Shown here: in pieces, positions 1 through 4,519 of the stretch
Numbering within the stretch: the stretch's first letter is position 1
How the letters are laid out: the number at the start of each line of letters is the position of its first letter
Assembly (NCBI GenBank): GCA_015520245.1
Contig: WAQM01000149.1
Coordinates: 1 to 5,274, forward strand
Source: Pyrodictiaceae archaeon
GTDB taxonomy: Archaea; Thermoproteota; Thermoprotei_A; Sulfolobales; Pyrodictiaceae
Reading direction: 5' to 3'
Length of the DNA stretch: 5,274 nt
Position numbers and translations under genes: made by a program
Notes under the pieces: generated by a model
The model's database searches: none
The model's input: the letters and a program-made list of their open reading frames with translations, nothing else
Told to the model about the DNA's origin: nothing

Positions 1-1055
1 ACGGTAGTATGGGGGAGGGTGGGGGCCAGATACTGAGGACCTCCATAGCGCTCTCGGCGGTGCTAGGGAAGCCCGTGCGCATAATCAACATCAGGGCCAA
101 GAGGTCTAACCCGGGCCTACAGAGGCAGCACATGACAGCGGTGAGAGCGGTAGCGGCGCTCTGCGGGGCTAAGGTCGAGGGCCTGTACCTGGGCTCGACC
201 AGCCTCAAGTTCGTACCCTCGAGGCTCAGAGGCGGCAGGTACACGTTCGATATAGGTACGGCGGGCAGCGTGACCCTAGTGCTTCAAGCAGTCTTGCCTG
301 TGCTCCCCTTCCTCGAGGAGCCCGTCGAGATCACGGTCCGGGGCGGGACCGACGTGCCCTGGAGCCCGCCAATAGACTACGTCAGGTTTGTGCTGACCAG
401 GCTGCTCAGCAGGTTCGGCCTTGAGCTCGAAGTGGAGCTACGCAGGCGCGGCCACTACCCGCGCGGAGGCGGGGTGGTTACGTTCAGAGTCCGCGAGCCA
501 CCGGGCGCGCTCAAGCCGGTGAGGCTGGTCGAGCGCGGCGACGTGGTGGCGGTCGAGGGACTGTCGCACGCCGTCAGGCTGCCCAGTCATGTGGCGCTGA
601 GGCAGGCGAGAAGCGCCGAGGAGGTGCTGCGCCGCGAGCTGCCGCAGGTGCCGGTACACGTTGACGTTGAGTACTACGAGCCGGGCCGCGACCCGCACCT
701 AGGCCCGGGCAGCGGTGTCGTCCTGTGGGCGCTAACGCGCAACTCGGTGCTCGGCGGCGATGCGCTAGGCGCTAAGGGCAAGCCCGCCGAGCAGGTGGGG
801 AGGGAGGCTGCGGAGAAGCTGGTGCAGGACCTGCGCACGGGCATGGCCCTCGACCGGCACGCCTCGGACATGCTGATACCGTTCGCCGCGCTAGCGCAGG
901 GCACCTCGCTGCTGGGTGGGGCGCGCCTCACGCTCCACGCGGTGACGAACATTGAGGTCGTCAAGAGGATTGTGGATGGCGTGGAGATCAGGGTGCAGGG
1001 CCGGCAGGACGAGCCCTTCGTGGCCGAGGTGAAGGGCATAGGGCTTCAGCGCTAG
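1..1055 (+). CDS. rtcA: RNA 3'-terminal phosphate cyclase, 5'-truncated by the window start
   Basis: RtcA uses ATP to convert an RNA 3'-phosphate end to a 2',3'-cyclic phosphate through an enzyme-AMP intermediate. The first ATG in the window (base 9) sits inside the conserved N-terminal motif. Reading upstream in frame gives Gly-Ser, preceded by a codon ending in AC that fits Asp, so the protein reads DGS-MGEGGGQILRTS, the family signature. The true start therefore lies a few codons before base 1. Numbered from the ATG at base 9, other matches are NPGLQRQHMTAV near residue 40, the family core RHASDMLIPFAALAQG near residue 290, and LHAVTNIEVVKR near residue 315. His310 (bases 936-938) aligns with the adenylated His309 of the E. 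coli enzyme, which separates RtcA from the non-catalytic Rcl1 branch. About 351 residues are visible, close to the usual family length. The TAG stop overlaps the stop of the convergent nog1. The identity is very secure; the cellular RNA substrate cannot be told from sequence. Confidence 0.95.
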   Translation, partial: GSMGEGGGQILRTSIALSAVLGKPVRIINIRAKRSNPGLQRQHMTAVRAVAALCGAKVEGLYLGSTSLKFVPSRLRGGRYTFDIGTAGSVTLVLQAVLPVLPFLEEPVEITVRGGTDVPWSPPIDYVRFVLTRLLSRFGLELEVELRRRGHYPRGGGVVTFRVREPPGALKPVRLVERGDVVAVEGLSHAVRLPSHVALRQARSAEEVLRRELPQVPVHVDVEYYEPGRDPHLGPGSGVVLWALTRNSVLGGDALGAKGKPAEQVGREAAEKLVQDLRTGMALDRHASDMLIPFAALAQGTSLLGGARLTLHAVTNIEVVKRIVDGVEIRVQGRQDEPFVAEVKGIGLQR

Positions 1056-2134
1056 GCTCCGACCCTCGGCTTGAGCCTCTTGTAGAGCTCCTCCAGCAGC
1101 TTGTCGAGGTTCAGACCGTGTAGGGCCGACACGCGCAGAGGCTTAACCTCAAGCGAGCTCTCGATGGCCTTTAGCCGCGGGCCGTCCGCCGCGTCGATCT
1201 TGTTCACCACAGGGATGACGTCGACCCCCCGCTCCTCGGCGAGCCGCCTCACGGACCTGTACAGCGAGAGCTGGCCATCGACGTCAACGTAGCTCCCAGC
1301 AGTAGGGTCAAACAGGAAGACTATGATGTCGGGCAGGGTCATCAATGCGGCGAGGGCCTTACGCTCGATCTCGTTGAGCTTCTCGATAGGCCTCTCGAGA
1401 AGCCCGGGGGTGTCGACGAGGTAGAAGCGCAGCTCGCGGTAAGCCACCTTGCCCACAATGATGGTCTTCGTTGTGAACGGGTAGTCGGCAACCTCAGGCT
1501 CGGCGGTTGACAGCTTACGGACGAGCGTTGACTTGCCGGCGCTGGGTATGCCCGCCACGACGGCCACGGGGAGCCCCTCGGCTATGACGTGGGTTTTGAT
1601 AACCTCCTCCCGTATGCGTCTGAGGAGCTCGAGCTGCCTCCTCATCCTCCTGACGAGGGACAGTATCCTACCGCACCCCTCCTTGCGGAACCTCCTGGCC
1701 TCGTCGGGATCCGTCGCCGACAGTATGAGCAGCCGGTACTGCGACCAGAACTCGTGTGCAAGCTTGATGGCCCTCCTGACGCGGGCTAGGGCATCGTCGT
1801 AGGCCTGGCCGACGAACATCTCGACCAGCACCCTATGGAAGTCATCCATGAGCCGCGTGGGCGGGAGCTTCGCTATCTCCCTGAGCTTAGCGACGACTAT
1901 GTTGTAGACCAGCTCGAGCCTCTTGTACTCGAACAGTATCCTCCGCCTGAGCCTGTCGCGGTGCTTCGGGGGCTTCAGCCTACGATAGCGCTCACCCACG
2001 TAGGCCACTATCTCGTCGTCGGTCGGGACATACGTCCGCTTGAACAAGTCGACTAGCTGCTTTGCTGTCAGCGCCTTCACGTGCCTTTCCAGCCACGGCA
2101 CCCTCGCTGCGTTGTCGGCCGGCGTACCGCTCAT
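1052..2134 (-). CDS. nog1: NOG1-type GTPase, ribosome large-subunit assembly factor
   Basis: This is a 360-residue NOG1 (Obg/NOG subfamily of translation-factor-like GTPases), which in eukaryotes acts in 60S subunit maturation; the archaeal protein is inferred to act on the 50S subunit. Residues about 20-180 form the helical NOG1 N-terminal domain, rich in Arg, Lys and Glu. The G domain follows in the expected order: G1 GIPSAGKST (195-203), a G2-like YPFTTK (218-223), G3 DTPG (241-244) followed by hydrophobic Leu245, G4 NKID (311-314) and G5 SAL (336-338). The stretch FDPTAGSYVDVDGQLSLY (275-292) is the family-specific region after G3. The eukaryotic C-terminal extension is absent, as is normal in archaea. 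The ATG start overlaps the nfi stop as ATGA and has a strong Shine-Dalgarno sequence, which settles the start. It is the last gene of the apparent psmB-nfi-nog1 operon, and its stop overlaps that of rtcA by 4 bp. All nucleotide-binding motifs look intact. Confidence 0.94.
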   Translation of the reverse strand: MSGTPADNAARVPWLERHVKALTAKQLVDLFKRTYVPTDDEIVAYVGERYRRLKPPKHRDRLRRRILFEYKRLELVYNIVVAKLREIAKLPPTRLMDDFHRVLVEMFVGQAYDDALARVRRAIKLAHEFWSQYRLLILSATDPDEARRFRKEGCGRILSLVRRMRRQLELLRRIREEVIKTHVIAEGLPVAVVAGIPSAGKSTLVRKLSTAEPEVADYPFTTKTIIVGKVAYRELRFYLVDTPGLLERPIEKLNEIERKALAALMTLPDIIVFLFDPTAGSYVDVDGQLSLYRSVRRLAEERGVDVIPVVNKIDAADGPRLKAIESSLEVKPLRVSALHGLNLDKLLEELYKRLKPRVGA

Positions 2135-2808
2135 TGTAACCTCCTTAGGTCGCTCGGACTCAGCGTGCCCCTATCAAGCTTGCGGGCCACGTCCTTGGAG
2201 ACGCGGTCGGCGTGGTGCAAGGGTAGGGGGTAGGTGTAGCCGGGCGGTGTCAACCTCCTGACCAGGCGCTCGGCTGTCTCCAGGTCCACCATGTGCCCGG
2301 GGCTCACGTACAGCCTCCTGCGGCCTAGCTGCAGCACGACCGCCACCTTCTCGCCAGCGTGGACCACATACGTCTTGCCCCCCTCGCTAACCTCCTGGCC
2401 CACGAGCCTCCTCTTCGCCACGCCTATCGACGGCTTGGAGAGGGCCGCCCCGAGGTGGGATGCTATACCCGCCCTCCTAGGGTGGGCCAGGCCGTGCCCG
2501 TCGACCATCACCAAGTCGAAGTCGCGGCTGAGGCCGCTCACGGCCGTGTAGAGGAGCGGCGCCTCGCGGAACGCCAGGAACCCGGGTACGTACGGGAACG
2601 GCGGCTCGCCCACGGCGAACGAGAGCTCCACCATGCGGCCGCGGGCCACGTCCACGAGGACGGCGGCAGCGACACCGCCGTAGGCCCTTGAGTAGGCGAC
2701 GTCGAGGCCGACCACGTACCTAACACGGTCGACGTCGAGAGGCCTCACACTGAGCCGCTCCGCGATCGCGCGCTGCAAACGCTCGAGCTTGCGAACGTCC
2801 ACGTTCAT
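2131..2808 (-). CDS. nfi: Endonuclease V (deoxyinosine 3'-endonuclease)
   Basis: Endonuclease V nicks DNA at the second phosphodiester bond 3' of hypoxanthine (deaminated adenine), starting its repair; some homologues also cut inosine in RNA. The 225-residue length is that of a typical single-domain enzyme. The family motifs appear in order: GLDVAY with Asp36, PYVPGFLAFRE (72-82) with the Pro-Tyr wedge region and Glu82, VDGHGLAHPRR (102-112) with Asp103, PSIGVAKRRL (126-135) with Lys132, and VSPGHMV (168-174) with His172. Asp36, Glu82, Asp103 and Lys132 keep the same spacing as Asp43, Glu89, Asp110 and Lys139 of the Thermotoga maritima enzyme, so the metal-binding site looks complete. It starts 11 bp after the psmB stop, with only a weak AAGG-type ribosome site, and overlaps nog1 by 4 bp, so it is probably co-transcribed with both. 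Adenine deamination speeds up at high temperature, which fits a constitutively expressed gene in a hyperthermophile. Confidence 0.95.
   Translation of the reverse strand: MNVDVRKLERLQRAIAERLSVRPLDVDRVRYVVGLDVAYSRAYGGVAAAVLVDVARGRMVELSFAVGEPPFPYVPGFLAFREAPLLYTAVSGLSRDFDLVMVDGHGLAHPRRAGIASHLGAALSKPSIGVAKRRLVGQEVSEGGKTYVVHAGEKVAVVLQLGRRRLYVSPGHMVDLETAERLVRRLTPPGYTYPLPLHHADRVSKDVARKLDRGTLSPSDLRRLQ
2138..2147 (-). promoter_or_regulatory. Strong Shine-Dalgarno sequence for nog1 inside the end of nfi
   Basis: Read on the minus strand, AAGGAGGTTA lies just before the nog1 ATG, with GGAGG five bases from the start codon. It is complementary to the CCUCC near the 3' end of archaeal 16S rRNA. The same bases encode the last residues of endonuclease V (Arg-Arg-Leu-Gln) and lead into the ATGA stop/start overlap. 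It is the clearest ribosome binding site in the window and suggests efficient internal or coupled initiation of nog1 in a polycistronic mRNA. Confidence 0.85.
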
Positions 2809-2819
2809 CGCCTTGAGGC

Positions 2820-3440
2820 CTAGGTCACGGGTACGGACTCTTCAACAGCCTCGGTGACGCCATCGCGCCTCCTTATTATGAGCAGGTCAATGCCGTCGCC
2901 CGAGATGGCGTCCCTCTCTATAGCGGCCCTCACGGCCGTCACGGCTAGCTTCCTGGCCGCCTCGAAGTCCATGTCGCTCCTGTAGCCCTGCTCGAGTATG
3001 CCTATGGCTATCTGGGCACCTGAGCCTATCGCCGCGTAGTCGTCCTCTATGAGCGAACCCACCGGGTCCATTACGTAGAGCCTCGTGGTGCCGTCGGGCT
3101 CGATGCCCCCCACCAGTATCTCGGAGACGAAGGGGAAGTAGCGGTTAGCGTACAGTATGGCGGCGAGGAGCCTGGCCGACGCGTGGACTGTGGGGAGCCG
3201 CCCAGAAACCAACTTATGGTATTCTAGTTCCGCCGCCAGTATCCTGCTTATGGCCTGCATGTCGGCGAAGAGGCCGGCGCAGGCTATGCCAAGGTAGTCG
3301 GTTATCTTGAACACCTTCTTACCTGCCCTGCTGACCACGAACCCTCCGTAGCTGACCCTCTTCTCGGCCGCTAGGACGACGTAGTCCCTGCCCCTGAGGC
3401 CGACGGCCGTGGCGCCAATGCCGTACTCCTGGTAGCTCAT
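2820..3440 (-). CDS. psmB: 20S proteasome beta subunit, predicted non-catalytic (Thr1 replaced by Ala)
   Basis: The fold is clearly a proteasome beta subunit, which builds the inner rings of the cytoplasmic 20S protease. It has 206 residues: a nine-residue leader, then ATAVGL, VVLAAEKRVSYGG, the KKVFKI segment, LVGGIEPDG, AAIGSGAQIA (S140) and ERDAISGDGIDLL (D177, S180). Active beta subunits are cut after Gly to expose Thr1 in a GTTTVG context. Here the motif is GATAVG, and a gapless alignment to Thermoplasma beta puts Ala10 (GCC, bases 3411-3413) at Thr1. With that register Glu26 falls at position 17 and Lys42 at position 33, both conserved. Using Thr11 as the nucleophile instead would put both supporting residues out of register. 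The subunit is therefore predicted to be unprocessed and inactive, needing an active paralogue elsewhere in the genome; crenarchaea commonly encode two beta genes. It is the first gene of the apparent operon, with a TATA-like box about 35 bp upstream and probably a very short leader. Confidence 0.93.
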   Translation of the reverse strand: MSYQEYGIGATAVGLRGRDYVVLAAEKRVSYGGFVVSRAGKKVFKITDYLGIACAGLFADMQAISRILAAELEYHKLVSGRLPTVHASARLLAAILYANRYFPFVSEILVGGIEPDGTTRLYVMDPVGSLIEDDYAAIGSGAQIAIGILEQGYRSDMDFEAARKLAVTAVRAAIERDAISGDGIDLLIIRRRDGVTEAVEESVPVT

Positions 3441-3474
3441 CCCGGGGCCCCGCTTGCGCCTTCCGGCTCACGGA

Positions 3475-3482
3475 TTAAAAGA
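3475..3482 (-). promoter_or_regulatory. TATA-like box A for the psmB-nfi-nog1 operon
   Basis: The minus strand reads CTTTTAAT in an otherwise G+C-rich gap, matching the archaeal box A consensus. In crenarchaea transcription usually starts about 25 bp downstream of the box centre, which would be near base 3452 and leave a leader of roughly 12 nt before the psmB ATG at 3440. No good Shine-Dalgarno sequence is visible there, as is common for first genes with short or absent leaders in crenarchaea. Position and polarity are inferred from sequence only. Confidence 0.6.
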
Positions 3483-3537
3483 GCAGCGCGGTTAGTTTCG
3501 GTCAGCTCGCTCCCGCAGGGCACCAGTACCCTATCGC

Positions 3538-3544
3538 CTTAAAG
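3538..3544 (+). promoter_or_regulatory. TATA-like box A for the TFB3-like gene
   Basis: CTTAAAG lies about 39 bp before the ATG at 3580. With the usual 25-bp spacing, transcription would start near 3567 and give a leader of about 13 nt. The bases before the ATG (GGCGCGCGC) contain no ribosome binding site, which agrees with a short-leader or leaderless message. Together with the opposite-facing box at 3475-3482 this makes the 139-bp gap a divergent promoter region. The match to consensus is moderate. Confidence 0.5.
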
Positions 3545-3579
3545 CATCATACCGGGAAGGCCTTCACACGGGCGCGCGC

Positions 3580-4095
3580 ATGCAGGTAGCGTTCCCGAGC
3601 CAGCTGGCGCGCTGCCCATACTGCGGCTCCTCCAGGCTCGTGATCAGCTCGCATAGCGTGGTCTGCGCCTCGTGTGGCACCGTCCTTGAGGAGCTCGAGC
3701 TGTACTACGGCCCGGCGCCTGCGCAGCAGGGCGAGGAGCCCGGGAGGGCGCGCCGCAGCGCCCACAGCCCAGCGGTCGTGAGGCCGCGCGGCAGGCTGGA
3801 GGACGAGCTCTACAGCGAGCTGCGCGAGCGCCTGGGGGTCCGCGACGACAAGGCGCTAGCAGTGGTCGACTACGTAGCGCGAAACGAGTGCGTGCGCCAC
3901 GTGGTTGAGCGGGCGCCTAGCGACATCCGGGCGCAGCTGGCGCTGTTCGCGTACGACTACGGCGTGGAGGGCGTTTACGACCTGCCCTCGTACCTGGCGG
4001 ACGATAAGAGGGTGAGGAGGAGGCTCGTGTCAGCGGCCAAGAGGTTGCTGCGCAGGTGCGCGCCAGGGCCGCCCCAGGCGCCGGAGCTAGGCTAG
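3580..4095 (+). CDS. tfb3: TFB3-like protein: TFIIB-type zinc ribbon with a non-cyclin C-terminal region
   Basis: The 171-residue protein opens with a TFIIB-type zinc ribbon: C12-P-Y-C15-G-S, then C29-A-S-C32-G-T-V-L-E-E, the same spacing and flanks as the N-terminal ribbon of archaeal TFB, which contacts the RNA polymerase dock. After it comes a low-complexity Pro/Ala/Arg/Gly linker (about 44-72), then a charged, helix-rich region (about 72-160) ending in a basic stretch, RVRRRLVSAAKRLLRR. The B-reader and the two cyclin repeats of full TFB (about 300 residues) are missing. This layout fits crenarchaeal TFB3, a truncated TFB paralogue that in Sulfolobus is induced by DNA damage and activates transcription with TFB1. 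It is divergent from the psmB operon, and its TAG stop overlaps the stop of the gene at 4092-4367. No ATG, GTG or TTG occurs in frame in the 48 bases upstream, so the ATG start is sound. The zinc ribbon is certain; orthology to TFB3 is probable, since the C-terminal part was judged by layout only. Confidence 0.8.
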   Translation: MQVAFPSQLARCPYCGSSRLVISSHSVVCASCGTVLEELELYYGPAPAQQGEEPGRARRSAHSPAVVRPRGRLEDELYSELRERLGVRDDKALAVVDYVARNECVRHVVERAPSDIRAQLALFAYDYGVEGVYDLPSYLADDKRVRRRLVSAAKRLLRRCAPGPPQAPELG

Positions 4096-4367
4096 CGCGG
4101 CGGCGGTATCAGCGACGGGCAGTCCATGCAGCCCCGTTCCAGGTGGCCGCGGTGTATGCAGCACGTGGCTATGATCTTCGATTCATCGTCGTACAGCTCG
4201 ACGACAAGGTGCTCGCCCCTCATGGAGCTCCTGACGCTCGCGGGCCTTCTGACGAGCCTGCACACCCTGACCCGGTAGCTGCGGCCGCCGTACACGACGT
4301 CCAGCTCGGCCTCGTAGAGCCCGCGCTCGCCCTCCCGGACGCTGGCGAGCCTCACGTCTACGGACAC
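4092..4367 (-). CDS. Unrecognised 91-residue protein with a C-terminal Cys/His cluster
   Basis: I do not recognise this protein. It appears real because its codons follow the local pattern (G or C in most third positions, AGG Arg, ATA Ile), and because residues 3-60 show the alternating hydrophobic/polar pattern of beta strands (VDVRLASV, YEAELDVVYGG, YRVRVCRLV, EHLVVELYDD). It would be a small beta-rich domain. The C-terminal segment TCCIHRGHLERGCMDCP holds Cys69, Cys70, His72, His75, Cys80 and Cys83, a plausible metal site or disulfide set. The start is GTG (bases 4365-4367); the upstream in-frame extension to a stop near 4470 contains no ATG, GTG or TTG and reads as Pro/Ala/Gly-rich non-coding sequence. 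No strong ribosome site is visible. It converges on the TFB3-like gene, sharing CTAG as both stops, and is divergent from the transporter gene. A competing + strand reading frame at 4056-4439 looks like a shadow. No function is proposed beyond possible metal binding. Confidence 0.65.
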   Translation of the reverse strand: MSVDVRLASVREGERGLYEAELDVVYGGRSYRVRVCRLVRRPASVRSSMRGEHLVVELYDDESKIIATCCIHRGHLERGCMDCPSLIPPPR

Positions 4368-4463
4368 GCCGGCCCCCGAGGAGAACCCGGGAGCCGGGGG
4401 ACTTGTACCCGACCCCGCGGCGGGCGGCGGCGCAGCTGACTCGGCCCCACGCGGCCACGTGGA

Positions 4464-4480
4464 ACACGTTTAACCCGTGT
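4464..4480 (+). promoter_or_regulatory. TATA-like box inside an inverted repeat, upstream of the transporter gene
   Basis: TTTAA at 4469-4473 is the only A+T-rich spot in the 152-bp gap and lies about 48 bp before the GTG at 4520, placing a transcription start near 4497 with a leader of about 23 nt. It is flanked by the inverted repeat ACACG (4464-4468) and CGTGT (4476-4480). The 8-bp palindrome CCACGTGG (4455-4462) sits just upstream, where the BRE would lie or overlap. Such symmetry around a TATA box could be an operator that blocks TBP/TFB binding. The element is nearly symmetrical, so it could also serve the minus-strand gene at 4092-4367, with a longer leader of about 80 nt. Promoter use is inferred; the symmetry is directly visible. 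Confidence 0.45.
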
Positions 4481-4519
4481 GGTGAGGGTGTGTGACGGAG
4501 CCCTAGGGGTGGGGCGGCC

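Noticed and set aside
438..1039. Two minus-strand open frames (438-698 and 674-1039) opposite rtcA
   Set aside because: Both are antisense to conserved RtcA motifs and have no recognisable features.
1321..1350. A C-box-like TTGATGAC on the minus strand, considered as a C/D-box guide RNA
   Set aside because: It lies inside the nog1 coding sequence (the LMTLPDII region), and no paired D box or k-turn stem is evident.
3398..3413. Using Thr11 of the proteasome subunit as the catalytic Thr1
   Set aside because: That register would move Glu26 and Lys42 to positions 16 and 32, so the supporting residues at 17 and 33 would be lost.
4153..4162. The C-I-H-R-G sequence of the 91-residue protein resembles Rieske box I (C-x-H)
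   Set aside because: A Rieske domain needs a second C-x2-H box farther downstream. Here the only following pair is C-x2-C after four residues, and the protein then ends.
4056..4439. A 127-codon + strand open frame overlapping the TFB3-like 3' end and antisense to the 91-residue gene
   Set aside because: The composition is Ala/Arg/Pro/Gly-rich without a structural pattern. The opposite strand has the better codon pattern, beta-strand periodicity and a tidy CTAG stop overlap.
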